Positions 1 to 8,574 are shown, counted from the first letter of the stretch. The stretch is DNA of 44,195 bases from an uncultured Clostridia bacterium (GCA_947626065.1 CANQQT010000013.1:1-44195), one strand, 5' to 3'. Program-made: numbers and translations. Notes: generated from the letters alone by a model not told the origin.

Positions 1-554
1 TTTTGTATGACGGGCATGTCGTCGGTCTGTGGTGGAAGTCCAGAAGGGGCGTAGTTGTCGACGAACCCAAGAGCGACTCCCAAGGTTTGCTTCGTGAGGA
101 GCAGGCGAGAAGAAGGGATAGCGAAATCGTAGCCTTACGAACAGGAACCTGATACAAAGGCGAATACGGCGGATAAGTGGGCATGAAGTCACGAAGTCCA
201 AAAGGCAACCGTAACCCGTAGGCGTAAATCAGGAAGGTAGACGAGGAAAGACCGAGGACTTATCCCGTGAGGTCTCACAAACGGAGAAATCCGCAGTAAC
301 AACGAATTGTGAGAAGTCAGCAGAAGCCATAGTACCGAGGAATCGGGAAGGGCTGAACGGTTCAACTTATCGTTAAAAAGATGTAATGCGTATGCCCGAT
401 ATGAGGAGTAGCCGAAACGTATATGAGGCAAAACAAAGGAAGCCCTAGGGAAAAACGCAAAAGCGTTGAAGAAAACGAGGAGAAGAACCGAACCGCCGTA
501 TGCCGAACGGCACGTACGGTGGTGTGAGAGGGCGGAGCTATTCCGCCCTACTCG
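1..554 (+). mobile_element. Group II intron, 3' part, ORF-less (5' end outside window)
   Basis: Non-coding sequence with the conserved string order of bacterial group II introns: domain I stretches around 30-60 and 130-160, a domain III-like GTCAGCAGAAGCC stretch near 330-345, then domains V and VI. Domain V fits 492-523: a 9-bp lower helix (492-500 with 515-523), a two-base CG bulge at 513-514, a 4-bp upper helix and the loop GAAC. Domain VI fits 526-553, with an 8-bp stem (529-536 with 542-549), a flanking GAG/CTC helix and a single bulged A at 550 as candidate branch point. Only about 140 bases separate domain III from domain V, where an intact element carries a reverse transcriptase/maturase gene of 1.4 kb or more. 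This copy therefore could only move or splice with a maturase supplied in trans. The 5' end lies left of the window. Confidence 0.85.
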
Positions 555-914
555 TTTCTGGTGGGAATCGCGCCGCGTGGCTGTTTTACCCCATTCGGCG
601 ACACCACCGCCGGGCAGGGAAGCGCGGCCCGCCGATTCCGTGGCCTTCCTTATATATTATTCCACGCAATCGGCTCCGCGCCTCTTCGCTGCCCCGCCGC
701 TTTTCTCTCTTTTTTTGCGCTTTATTCTATATCCGCCGCGCGGCGACCACTTTTTTCTTTGTGAAAGTGCCGTCAAGACTTCTATCCCCTCACATGATGG
801 CGAATGCTTACAAAAAAATTCCCGGTGCAGGGCGCCCGGTTGAACAACTTTAATTGGATATTGCCTAAACGGTTAATTTTTTTGTGTTAAAATGTAAATA
901 ATCGTCGTTTCCTC
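555..914. other. Intergenic region between intron and tetR promoter
   Basis: No convincing gene. The short open frames here lack ribosome binding sites and family resemblance. A perfect 12-bp palindrome (734-745) is followed by a T-rich stretch (751-760) and could be a rho-independent terminator. Base composition is less even than in neighbouring genes, with runs of T and C. Confidence 0.5.
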
Positions 915-944
915 TTGCAATTACTGGGGAAATGGTGGTATAAT
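915..944 (+). promoter_or_regulatory. Promoter for tetR and possibly the pilus operon
   Basis: TTGCAA (915-920) and TATAAT (939-944), 18-bp spacer, with TGG directly before the -10 (extended -10). It lies about 120 bases before the TetR start. Confidence 0.75.
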
Positions 945-1066
945 GACACAGGTTTTTAAATAGCGCGGTAGAAACAGGCATCTGCCTTTTTTCCACCGCA
1001 AAAGCGGGCAAAACGCTTACATCTCGGAGGTAAAAAATGCGGCGAACGCCTTTCGGAGGTAGCCCC

Positions 1067-1708
1067 ATGGCAAAACGAAGAAAACAGGTTTTACCAAAGG
1101 CCGAAAGACCCGACCAGCGGCTTTTGCTCCTTGACGCCGCCGTTTCCGTCATCGCGAAAAGCGGCATCGAAGGCGCGTCGGTGCGAGCGATCGCCGCCGA
1201 GGCGTCCCCCACCATCACCGACGCCGTGATTTACCGTCATTTCAGCGGGAAGGATGAGCTTTTGTTGCAGGCGTTTCTCCGCGTCGACGCGATGCTGTAC
1301 GAGCAGATCGAGAAGATGTGCGACGTCCTTTGGGAGAAGGAGTTGCCCACCGAAAACCGGCTCCGCTTTCTCTGGCATTCGGTCTGGACATGGGTCACCG
1401 AGCACCGCGCAGAGGTTTGCTTCGCCGTCCGGTATTACTATTCCGCCAGTTACGATGCCCACGCGGAGGAGGAAAACCGGAAAATCTGGCGAACGCTTGC
1501 CGAAAAGCTGAAAGAGCTCTTCCCGAGCGTCGACGCCGATTGTCTGGTCGGAACCGCCGTTGAGCAGACGCTCACGGCGCTCTATCCCATCTGCTCCGGC
1601 AGAACTCCCGACAGCGCCAGCTTTTCGGAATTTGCCTTCCGGAAGGTTTACGGCGCATTGAAGGAGCTGTTTCCCTCAGCGGAGGGGAAGGGGAGCGGTC
1701 TGCGATAA
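1067..1708 (+). CDS. TetR/AcrR-family transcriptional regulator
   Basis: 213-residue DNA-binding repressor type. The N-terminal TetR helix-turn-helix spans roughly residues 15-62 and ends in the typical YRHFSGKDELL signature after the recognition helix. The rest is an all-helical ligand-binding domain with aromatic residues (VRYYYSASY near residue 120), as expected of a small-molecule sensor. Start: ATG 1067 has GGAGGT at 1055-1060. A second in-frame ATG at 1037 also has GGAGG (1026-1030) and would add ten residues; the shorter form begins at the usual basic N-terminus (MAKRRKQ). It is followed in the same direction by the pilus operon, with no clear separate promoter or terminator between, so it may regulate that operon and itself; this is inference from position. 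Ligand unknown. Confidence 0.85.
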   Translation: MAKRRKQVLPKAERPDQRLLLLDAAVSVIAKSGIEGASVRAIAAEASPTITDAVIYRHFSGKDELLLQAFLRVDAMLYEQIEKMCDVLWEKELPTENRLRFLWHSVWTWVTEHRAEVCFAVRYYYSASYDAHAEEENRKIWRTLAEKLKELFPSVDADCLVGTAVEQTLTALYPICSGRTPDSASFSEFAFRKVYGALKELFPSAEGKGSGLR

Positions 1709-1890
1709 CCCGCCCCGAAAATCGAACCCCGGTAAGCGCCCGCTTGTGGAATCCGCTTGAAGAACTTCCCCGGGCAATCGTTCATGAAAATCCCGTCCCA
1801 CGGTGCCCTGCGAAAGCATCGCGCCGATGGCGTTTCAACATAGAAAAAATCCAAATTCCGGTTAAAAACCGAACGAAAGGAAAGAAGAAA

Positions 1891-3822
1891 GTGAAAATCA
1901 ACAAAAAATCCGTTTACAGGCTCTTCGCGGCATTGGTCAGCGTCTTGATGCTGACGCTCCTCGCCGCGCCGCTGGCTTTCGCTGCGGATCCGGACAAACC
2001 CACCATTACCATCAAGAATGCCGAAGGTCTTCCGGGGATGGTGGAAGGCCAGTTCTCCGCCTTCCAGCTCTTCAAAGGCACCGCGCATTCCGAAGGCGAC
2101 GCCGGTGACAACGACTGGGGCGCGACCAGCTGGAACAACTACACGCTTGCCGACATCGAATGGGGCGAAAACCTTGCCATGGATGACGACGTGCCGAAGC
2201 TTCTCACCGCGCTGAAGGCGCTGGACTCCGGCTGGGTTATGGATGGCGGGGAAAGCAACGTCTTTGCCGACGTGACCGACGCCGAGAGCTTTGCCAGAGT
2301 CCTTGTCGACAAGAGCAACTACTTTCTGCAGAGCTTCTCCTCCTTCGTGATGACCGAAAATGAGGACCCGGCTACGAAGGGCGATGCTCCTTATCTTTAC
2401 CTTACCGGCAAGCCGGTAACCTCGACGGCTTATGATAATGGCACGAAGGACGTGTCGGTGGATGACTATTCGAAGATTACCGTTGGCTCCGCCGGATACT
2501 ACCTGATTGCCGAGACCGACAACACCGAAAAGGTCAAATCGGAGTACATCCTCGCCGTCCTCGGAAATCAGACCATCAACATCAAGGCCGACCTGCCCGA
2601 CGTGGACAAGAACATTGTCACCGGGGATGTTGATAAGCCTCTGGTGAAGGGCGATACCGTCGGCGTTACCGACGTTGTCACCTTCCGCCTCTCCGGCACA
2701 CTGCCGAAGAACTTCATGGACTATCTCACCTATGAGTATATCTTCAACGATACTCTGAGCGAAGGTTTGACCTATGCCAATAGGGTCGAAGTGGTTGTTA
2801 CCATCGGCGCCGACAAGTACCTGATTCCTCCTGTCACAGACGCGGCAACCGCCACCGGTTATTTCTTCGCCAACACGGGAAAGGACGTTGCCGATAGCGC
2901 AAAGCCCGGTTACGGAGCCTATCATAAGCTGACCTTCAAGTTTGCCGACCTCATGCAGCTGACCGGTAAGAAGTGGGAAGGCACCGACTGGGCCACCGAT
3001 GAGACCCCGATTCCGTGGAACACCGAAGAGGCGTCCTTCGACAGCGACAATGTCGAAATTACGGTTACCTACACGGCAAAGGTGAATAATAAAGCCGTTA
3101 TCGGTTCTGCGGGCAACCCGAACGACGTCACGCTGACCTATTCCAACGACCCCAACAGCGACTCGTCGGGTATCACCACCGAGCGCAAAGTCAAGGTGTA
3201 TTCCTTCGTGTTGGATCTGAAAAAGGTCGGAAACGACAAGGATCATCTGAACGGTCTGTCCGGGGCGAAGTTTGTTCTGTCCAAAGAGGTCCTGCAGGAG
3301 GGTGGATCCACGAAGATCCTCTACGCCACCTTTGAAGACGACAAGAGCACGACCGAGGACACCACCGACTTGATCCTCTCCGGATGGGTAGAGGATCTTT
3401 CCAAGGCAACGGAATTTGAAAGCTCCGCGCCGGACGGAAAATTCCCGAAGCTGAACGGCCTTGACGAAGGAACCTATACCCTCACCGAGACCAAGACTCC
3501 CGACGGATACAATACGATCGATCCCGTGGAATTCACCATCACGGCGACCCTTACTGCTCCGTCTGAGGATCAGCCCCTTGATCTGACCGGTCTTAAGGCT
3601 AGCTTGAAAGAGGGCGACAATCGCAACGACGTAGCTTTTGATCCTTCGAGCGTGCCGGAAGGTAAGGTCGGCGCCACTCTCGTAAACGTGAAAGCGCCCT
3701 TCCTGCCCTTCACCGGAGGCATCGGTACCGTGATCTTCTATACCGTGGGCGGACTGATGATCGCCGGCGCCGCTATCTTCCTTGTCATGATGACGGTGAG
3801 AAGCGGTAAAAAGAGCCACTGA
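1891..3822 (+). CDS. LPXTG-anchored backbone pilin with isopeptide-forming domains
   Basis: 643-residue surface protein, likely the major shaft subunit of a sortase-assembled pilus. GTG start at 1891 behind AAAGGAAAG; the reading frame is open further upstream but that part has no signal peptide. Residues 1-32 form a signal peptide (basic start, hydrophobic core, cut near AFA-AD). The middle (about 250-430) resembles the fimbrial isopeptide D2 domain, and about 440-590 a SpaA/prealbumin-like fold. An E-box (YTLTETKTPDGY, 529-540) supplies the glutamate that helps isopeptide bonding and pilus assembly in pilins. The C-terminus has LPFTG (605-609), a membrane helix and a basic tail ending SGKKSH, the cell-wall sorting signal. 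It heads an operon with three sortases and a second LPXTG protein. Confidence 0.88.
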   Translation: MKINKKSVYRLFAALVSVLMLTLLAAPLAFAADPDKPTITIKNAEGLPGMVEGQFSAFQLFKGTAHSEGDAGDNDWGATSWNNYTLADIEWGENLAMDDDVPKLLTALKALDSGWVMDGGESNVFADVTDAESFARVLVDKSNYFLQSFSSFVMTENEDPATKGDAPYLYLTGKPVTSTAYDNGTKDVSVDDYSKITVGSAGYYLIAETDNTEKVKSEYILAVLGNQTINIKADLPDVDKNIVTGDVDKPLVKGDTVGVTDVVTFRLSGTLPKNFMDYLTYEYIFNDTLSEGLTYANRVEVVVTIGADKYLIPPVTDAATATGYFFANTGKDVADSAKPGYGAYHKLTFKFADLMQLTGKKWEGTDWATDETPIPWNTEEASFDSDNVEITVTYTAKVNNKAVIGSAGNPNDVTLTYSNDPNSDSSGITTERKVKVYSFVLDLKKVGNDKDHLNGLSGAKFVLSKEVLQEGGSTKILYATFEDDKSTTEDTTDLILSGWVEDLSKATEFESSAPDGKFPKLNGLDEGTYTLTETKTPDGYNTIDPVEFTITATLTAPSEDQPLDLTGLKASLKEGDNRNDVAFDPSSVPEGKVGATLVNVKAPFLPFTGGIGTVIFYTVGGLMIAGAAIFLVMMTVRSGKKSH

Positions 3823-3838
3823 ACTTTTTCCACCGTGC

Positions 3839-3863
3839 CCGGGGCGGTTTTCCGCCGCCCCGG
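3839..3863 (+). promoter_or_regulatory. GC-rich hairpin between pilin and sortase genes
   Basis: Perfect 9-bp stem (3839-3847 with 3855-3863) and 7-base loop, located 16 bases after the pilin stop and 22 before the sortase start. There is no T tract, so it is not a standard terminator. Such a structure could stabilise the upstream pilin mRNA or mark a processing site, giving more pilin than sortase (inference). Confidence 0.6.
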
Positions 3864-3885
3864 ATACGGCGGTAGGGAGAGCCTT

Positions 3886-4605
3886 ATGAATCCGACAGAA
3901 AAAAAGGACAAACCGAAAAGCCGCCGCCGCGTCCTTCCCATCCTTCTGGCGCTTGTTGTTCTTGTTCTTGGACTTTCCCTCCTGCTGTATCCGACGGTAG
4001 CCGATTACGTCAATTCTCTCGGCTATAAACGGGTGATTCGTCAATACGAAGAAGAGGTTCAGGCCCTCGACGATACCGAGCGGAATGCGATGCTGGCGGA
4101 AGCCTACGCGTGGAACGCCGCGCTCTACGCCGAAAGCCCGAAGCTCCGCGCCCTGAGGGATGAGCAGAGGGAAGAGTACAACCGCATTCTCAATCCCTTC
4201 GGAAACGGCGTCATCGGGTATATCGAGATCGAATCGATTCACATCTATCTCCCGATCTATCACGGTACGGGAGAGAATGTTCTGCACAGCGGGATCGGTC
4301 ATCTTGAGGGATCCTCTCTCCCGGTCGGGGGAGCCGGAACCCACGCCCTGCTGTCGGGACACAGCGGCTTGCCGTCCTCCAAGCTCTTTACCAACATCGA
4401 CCGGCTGGAGGCGGGGGATACCTTCGTTCTGCATATTCTCGGAGAGGAGCTTACCTACCGGGTGGAATCGAAGGTGAAGGTGCTTCCCGAGGAGGCGGAA
4501 AAGCTCCTCATAGAAGAAGATAAGGACATCTGTACCCTGATGACCTGCACGCCCTACGGCGTCAATACACACCGGCTTCTGGTGCGGGGAATCCGGGTTG
4601 ACTGA
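3886..4605 (+). CDS. Class C (pilus-polymerising) sortase 1
   Basis: 239-residue membrane-anchored transpeptidase predicted to cleave LPXTG pilins and link them to one another. A basic N-terminus and one membrane helix (about 16-36) precede the sortase fold. Catalytic residues are visible: His159 in SGHSGLP, Cys221 in TLMTC and Arg230 in the following NTHR. The PIYHGT strand typical of class C is present. Where many class C enzymes carry a DP[FWY] lid after the conserved N-x-x-L, this one reads ESPK, so the usual lid aspartate is missing. Unlike its neighbour it lacks a C-terminal membrane helix. Start ATG 3886 follows GGTAGGGAGA; 17 in-frame codons upstream lie over the hairpin and look untranslated. 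Confidence 0.9.
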   Translation: MNPTEKKDKPKSRRRVLPILLALVVLVLGLSLLLYPTVADYVNSLGYKRVIRQYEEEVQALDDTERNAMLAEAYAWNAALYAESPKLRALRDEQREEYNRILNPFGNGVIGYIEIESIHIYLPIYHGTGENVLHSGIGHLEGSSLPVGGAGTHALLSGHSGLPSSKLFTNIDRLEAGDTFVLHILGEELTYRVESKVKVLPEEAEKLLIEEDKDICTLMTCTPYGVNTHRLLVRGIRVD

Positions 4606-4634
4606 CTGACGGAGCCTTACGCGGGAGAAACCGT

Positions 4635-5534
4635 ATGGGAAACAAAAACCGAGCCGAAAAAAAGACCGGCGGGAAGCTGTCTTCCGTTCTGCTTGTGATT
4701 TTTCTTCTGGTTGCCGGGCTGTTTTTTTTGATTTATCCGCCGCTTGCCGACTATATCAATACCTCCGATAACCGAAAGACCATCGGCGGGTATCGGGACA
4801 GCGTCGAAGAGATGGCGCCGGAGGATTACGGAGATATCCTCGCCGCCGCCGAGGAATACAACGCCAATCTCTTTCTGCAAAGCCCCTTCATCGCGGAGCT
4901 TACCGAGGAAAAGCGGGAGGAATATAAAAGCCTCCTCGACGTCTCGGGAACCGGGGTAATCGGATATGTGGAAATTGATAAGATTCACGTGTATCTCCCC
5001 ATCTATCACGGAACCGGAAACGATATTCTGCAAAAGGCCATCGGGCATCTGGAGGGCTCCTCCTTCCCGGTGGAGGGAGAAAGCGTCCATGCCGTGATTT
5101 CCGGCCATACCGGCTTGCCCTCCGCACGCCTCTTTACCGATATCGACCAGCTCAAGGTCGGCGATACCTTTGTGGTGCACGTGCTGAACGAGACGCTGAC
5201 CTATGAAATTGAAACGGTGCGCAAAGTTCTGCCCGACGAGCTTCAGGATCTCCAGATTGAGGAGGGAAGGGAGCTCTGCACGCTGATGACCTGTACCCCT
5301 TACGGGGTCAATTCCCACCGCCTTGTGCTGACGGGCTTCCGGATTGAGACGCCGGAGCAGGAAAAGCCCGAGGTCGGGGAAAAGCCGTCGATTCCGATCG
5401 CCGCGCAGTGGGACTATACACAGCTCATTCCGCCGATCATTATCATTACCGCCGCCGTCTTTTTCATTCCCACGTCCTTGATTTTGGTGAAAAGAAGGAT
5501 GAGGAGCCTTTCAGGAAAGGAAAAGGATCTATGA
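4635..5534 (+). CDS. Class C (pilus-polymerising) sortase 2
   Basis: 299-residue paralogue of the preceding sortase, with the same motifs: His158 in SGHTGLP, Cys220 in TLMTC and Arg229. It has an N-terminal membrane helix (about 16-36) and, unlike its neighbour, a second C-terminal helix (about 264-284) followed by a basic tail, the usual two-anchor layout of class C sortases. The lid position reads QSPF rather than DPF. Paired class C sortases in pilus loci often differ in substrate, one for the shaft and one for the ancillary pilin; which does which here cannot be told. Its stop codon overlaps the next start (ATGA at 5531-5534), which implies translational coupling to the minor pilin. Confidence 0.9.
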   Translation: MGNKNRAEKKTGGKLSSVLLVIFLLVAGLFFLIYPPLADYINTSDNRKTIGGYRDSVEEMAPEDYGDILAAAEEYNANLFLQSPFIAELTEEKREEYKSLLDVSGTGVIGYVEIDKIHVYLPIYHGTGNDILQKAIGHLEGSSFPVEGESVHAVISGHTGLPSARLFTDIDQLKVGDTFVVHVLNETLTYEIETVRKVLPDELQDLQIEEGRELCTLMTCTPYGVNSHRLVLTGFRIETPEQEKPEVGEKPSIPIAAQWDYTQLIPPIIIITAAVFFIPTSLILVKRRMRSLSGKEKDL

Positions 5535-6496
5535 ACAATAGAAAGAAGTCTTCGTTTCTTACGCGTTTTGTGCCGGTTCTTTTGGCGACGCTCTGTCTTG
5601 CCGTTCTGCTTTCTTTTCCGCTTCTGGCGGAGGAGGAGGGAAGAATTGAGCTTTCCTTCAAGCATGAAAATACCGAAATCACCGGAGCGGAATTTTTTCT
5701 GTACCGCGTCGCCGAGTGGAAAAACGGCGGCTACGTTCTGACCGGTGAGTTTGCCGACTATCCGATTCTGCTTCCCGACGAAAACGACGGGGAGGAGTGG
5801 ATGGCCGCCGCCTCAACCCTCGCCGCCTATACGCTGAGCGACGATCCGACGGCGGTCGGACACGGCCTTACCGACGAGCTCGGAAGGGTCAGCTGGGAAG
5901 GCCTTGCCGACGGACTTTATCTGGCTGTCGGAAGACCGGTAACGGTGGGGGAAACCCTCTTTCTGCCGCAGCCGATGCTGATTCCCATTCCCTATGAGGG
6001 AGAGGAAAGAGAGCCGACGCGGGATATCGTCGCCGAGGTGAAATACGACTTCCGGGAGCCGGAGGGAAAGACTCTGGAGCGCCGTGTCCTGAAGGTTTGG
6101 GAGAATAACGGACAGGATAAGAAGCAACCGAAAAGCATCACGGTAGTGCTTCTCTGCGACGGGGAGCCCTACGATGAGCAGACTCTGGGCCCGGATAACA
6201 ATTGGCGCTACGTCTGGGAAGAGCTTGACGCTTCCCACGATTGGCAGATCATCGAGAAGGACGTGCCGGACGGCTATACCGTCAAGGTTGAGCGGGAGGG
6301 GGTCACCTTTGTGATGACCAACACCCACGAGCCGCCGCCTCCCTCCTCCACGACAACCGGAAAGGATACCGAGCCGGATCTCCCGCAAACCGGTATGCTC
6401 TGGTGGCCGGTGCCTATCCTGCTCGGCGGAGGAATCCTCTTTATGGGAGTCGGAATTTACGCCGTTTGCAGTAAAAAGGGGAAACGGGATGAGTAA
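5531..6496 (+). CDS. LPXTG-anchored minor pilin with Cna B-type domain
   Basis: 321-residue secreted protein, probably the basal or ancillary pilus subunit. Signal peptide about 1-34 (cut near LLA-EEE). Residues about 187-270 match a Cna B-type domain: a KVWENNGQ start, PKSITVVL strand, W-x-Y core and final TNTHEP. These domains usually carry a Lys-Asn/Asp isopeptide bond. A short proline/serine/threonine linker leads to LPQTG (284-288), a membrane helix and a basic tail (KKGKRDE). Start ATG 5531 overlaps the sortase stop and follows AAAGGAAAAGGA; the open frame upstream is only overlap with the sortase gene. The different sorting signals of the two pilins (LPFTG and LPQTG) may let the sortases tell them apart. 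Confidence 0.85.
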   Translation: MNNRKKSSFLTRFVPVLLATLCLAVLLSFPLLAEEEGRIELSFKHENTEITGAEFFLYRVAEWKNGGYVLTGEFADYPILLPDENDGEEWMAAASTLAAYTLSDDPTAVGHGLTDELGRVSWEGLADGLYLAVGRPVTVGETLFLPQPMLIPIPYEGEEREPTRDIVAEVKYDFREPEGKTLERRVLKVWENNGQDKKQPKSITVVLLCDGEPYDEQTLGPDNNWRYVWEELDASHDWQIIEKDVPDGYTVKVEREGVTFVMTNTHEPPPPSSTTTGKDTEPDLPQTGMLWWPVPILLGGGILFMGVGIYAVCSKKGKRDE

Positions 6497-7136
6497 GCGG
6501 GTAGGCGTGATTCTGCTCAGCCTCGGACTGCTTCTCGTGCTTGCCGCGTTTCTCTTTGTAGGATATAATCTGTGGGACGACCGCCGGGCGGAGGCGTCGG
6601 TGGAGGGAGTCCTCGACCAGCTTCTTGAAAAGATTCCCGACGCGCCGACCGCCCCCTCCACACCGTCAAATCCTCCCGTTTCCACCCCCTCGGGAGGGCA
6701 GGAGCAGACGCTCCCTGACTGGCAGCTCGATCCCAACCGCGAGATGCCGGCGGTGGAAATCGACGGATACCGGTATATCGGAACGGTCAATATTCCTTCC
6801 ATCAGCCGGGAGCTGCCGGTGATGGAGACCTACAGCCTGAAACAGATGAAGAAGGCGCCCTGCCGCTATGCCGGGTCGGTTTATCTCGACAACATGGTGA
6901 TCTGCGCGCATAATTACGTCTCTCACTTCGGGAGGCTAAAGAATCTTGCCCCCGGCGATGAAGTGATTTTTACTGACATGGACGGAAATGTTTTCTCCTA
7001 TACCGTGTCAAAGGTCGAAACGCTGGCCGGAAAAGCGGTGGAGGAAATGAAAACCGGGGACTGGGATCTGACGCTCTTCACCTGCAACGCGAGCGGACGG
7101 TCAAGAATCACGGTTCGCTGTGTGAAAAAGGGATAA
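6489..7136 (+). CDS. Third sortase of the pilus operon (class B/D-like)
   Basis: 215-residue sortase distinct from the two class C enzymes. N-terminal membrane helix (about 5-27), then a proline/serine/threonine-rich spacer (about 52-75) and a short catalytic domain. His141 lies in CAHNY and Cys199 in LTLFTC; Arg204 or Arg206 in the following GRSR is the third active-site residue. Spacer length and the short fold suggest a housekeeping-type enzyme that could attach the finished pilus to the peptidoglycan. Class assignment is uncertain. It overlaps the minor pilin stop by eight bases, so the two are coupled. Confidence 0.82.
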   Translation: MSKRVGVILLSLGLLLVLAAFLFVGYNLWDDRRAEASVEGVLDQLLEKIPDAPTAPSTPSNPPVSTPSGGQEQTLPDWQLDPNREMPAVEIDGYRYIGTVNIPSISRELPVMETYSLKQMKKAPCRYAGSVYLDNMVICAHNYVSHFGRLKNLAPGDEVIFTDMDGNVFSYTVSKVETLAGKAVEEMKTGDWDLTLFTCNASGRSRITVRCVKKG

Positions 7137-7254
7137 CGAGAGCGAAAAAGGCCCGCAAAAACACAACCCGCAAACACAAAGCCGGGCCCGACGCCCCAAA
7201 TGCCGGGCGCACAAGCGCGAAGCCGCAAGCGCACCGTATAACGAAACAACGTAA

Positions 7255-7288
7255 CCCCGCCGGGGATTGTTCCGGCGGGGCCATTTTC
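7255..7288 (+). terminator. Terminator after the pilus operon
   Basis: Perfect 9-bp GC stem (7255-7263 with 7272-7280), 8-base loop, then CCATTTTCT. The T tract is short. It lies between convergent transcription units and could also stop transcription from the lipoprotein gene on the other strand. The rest of 7137-7413 shows no gene. Confidence 0.65.
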
Positions 7289-7413
7289 TATCTTATGCAA
7301 TTTTGCGCCGCACTGTAAGCGCCGCCACGCGGAAGGGAAGAGTCCGCCGCTTCGGCAGAATCTACCGTATTATCCCGGCGAAGTCCGGCACGCGGAAAGC
7401 GTCGCGCTTTTTG

Positions 7414-8454
7414 TCAAAGCGGAGCTTCTCCGTTTTCGTCGAATTCGACCGCGGTGATCCGCGTCCCGTTCTTGTCAAGGTATTCGACAATCACCGACTT
7501 CGTCTCGGGAACCACCCCGCGAATGGCCGTGAGGGAGGCGTGGAAGGAGTCGGCGCTTTCGACCATCGCCTGGTCAAGGGCGACCTTCATCTCGGCATTC
7601 GAGGAGGGAAGGTCGATTTTGTAGCGGTAGGAATAGACGAGCGAACCGTTCTGACCGAAAATGTCAAAGTCCATCATGTCGCCGAGCGACTCGCGGATCT
7701 CATCGAAGGAGGAGGAAATCGACTGCAGGTAGGCGTTGATTCTGTCGTCCACCGAGCCCTCCGCGCCCGTCGTGCCTCCCGCTTGCGGGCCGATGATGGT
7801 TTCTCCGCCGTCGTTGATGATGATCGCGGTAATCAGCGTTCCGTTTTTGTCGAGGTATTCGACGATCACCGAAGTCGTTTCAGGAACCTCCGCGCGAATG
7901 GCCGTGAGAGCGGCGCGGAGGGAAGAGACGTTCTTTTTTATATCGGCGTCAAGGGTGGCTTTCACTTCGGCATTCGAGGTGGGAAGGTCGATTTTGTAGC
8001 GGTAGGAATAGACAAGCGATCCATCCCGACCGAAGATATCGAAGGACATCGTATCGCCGAGAGATTCGCGCACCGCGTCGAAGGAGGAATCGATCGATTT
8101 CAGATAGGCGTCGATTTTTTCGTCAACGGAAGCGGTCGCCGAGGCGGTGGTATCGGGCACTTCGGGCTCGGTAACAGCCGGTGCGGTGGCGGCGGGCTCG
8201 GTGACGGCCGGCGTCGTTTCAGAGCCGGGAGTGGCCTGCGTTCCAGAGTCGACGGGGGCCGCCTCGGAATCGGAGGGCTTCGACGCATCGGATTCGCTTC
8301 CGTCGGAGGGGGCCTGTGTGCCGTCGGCTCCCGTCTGGAACTGGAAGGGCGGGGTGCCGCCGTTTTTACAGGAAATCAGCGAAAGGGAAAAGGAAACGCA
8401 TAAAAGTAGGGCAAGAGCGAAAGAAAAAATTTGCGAAAGAAATTTCTTTGACAT
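7414..8454 (-). CDS. Lipoprotein with two tandem copies of an alpha/beta domain (possibly DUF4854)
   Basis: 346-residue exported lipoprotein. Signal peptide with lipobox ending LISC (Cys29), then an alanine/threonine/proline/glutamate linker (about 30-108). Two domain copies follow, residues 109-217 and 234-346, near-identical in pattern: a shared YSYRYKIDLP core, a conserved SVIVEYLDKNGT strand and a helix with RESLGD. It resembles small lipoproteins of Clostridia annotated as DUF4854, from memory and not verified. Start ATG at 8454 has AGGAGG a few bases upstream and its own promoter. Function unknown; the domain is too small and lacks obvious catalytic residues, so ligand or envelope binding is most likely. 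Confidence 0.8.
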   Translation of the reverse strand: MSKKFLSQIFSFALALLLCVSFSLSLISCKNGGTPPFQFQTGADGTQAPSDGSESDASKPSDSEAAPVDSGTQATPGSETTPAVTEPAATAPAVTEPEVPDTTASATASVDEKIDAYLKSIDSSFDAVRESLGDTMSFDIFGRDGSLVYSYRYKIDLPTSNAEVKATLDADIKKNVSSLRAALTAIRAEVPETTSVIVEYLDKNGTLITAIIINDGGETIIGPQAGGTTGAEGSVDDRINAYLQSISSSFDEIRESLGDMMDFDIFGQNGSLVYSYRYKIDLPSSNAEMKVALDQAMVESADSFHASLTAIRGVVPETKSVIVEYLDKNGTRITAVEFDENGEAPL

Positions 8455-8514
8455 AAAAATGCCTCCTCAAAAGAATCGCGGGCGCTCAGGCGAAGAATGC
8501 CCGGCGGACGGTAC

Positions 8515-8533
8515 GGCGGGGAATTTTCCCGCC
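8515..8533 (-). other. Hairpin in the lipoprotein 5' leader
   Basis: GGCGGG (8515-8520) pairs with CCCGCC (8528-8533) around a 7-base AT-rich loop, near the predicted transcription start. Possibly a stabilising 5' hairpin. Confidence 0.4.
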
Positions 8534-8545
8534 GAAAACGATTTT

Positions 8546-8574
8546 ATTATAACAGATATTCGCGAAAAAGTCAA
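8546..8574 (-). promoter_or_regulatory. Promoter of the lipoprotein gene
   Basis: Read on the minus strand: TTGACT (8574-8569) and TATAAT (8551-8546), 17-bp spacer, with TGT before the -10. Confidence 0.85.

Noticed and set aside
466-853. Small proteins over the intron end and the following gap
   Set aside because: They run through domains V and VI of the intron and have no ribosome binding site.
1648-4572. Very long open frame on the minus strand opposite the pilin and sortase genes
   Set aside because: It is the antisense shadow of GC-rich coding sequence; the plus strand has signal peptide, sorting motifs and sortase active sites, while the minus product has no family resemblance or ribosome binding site.
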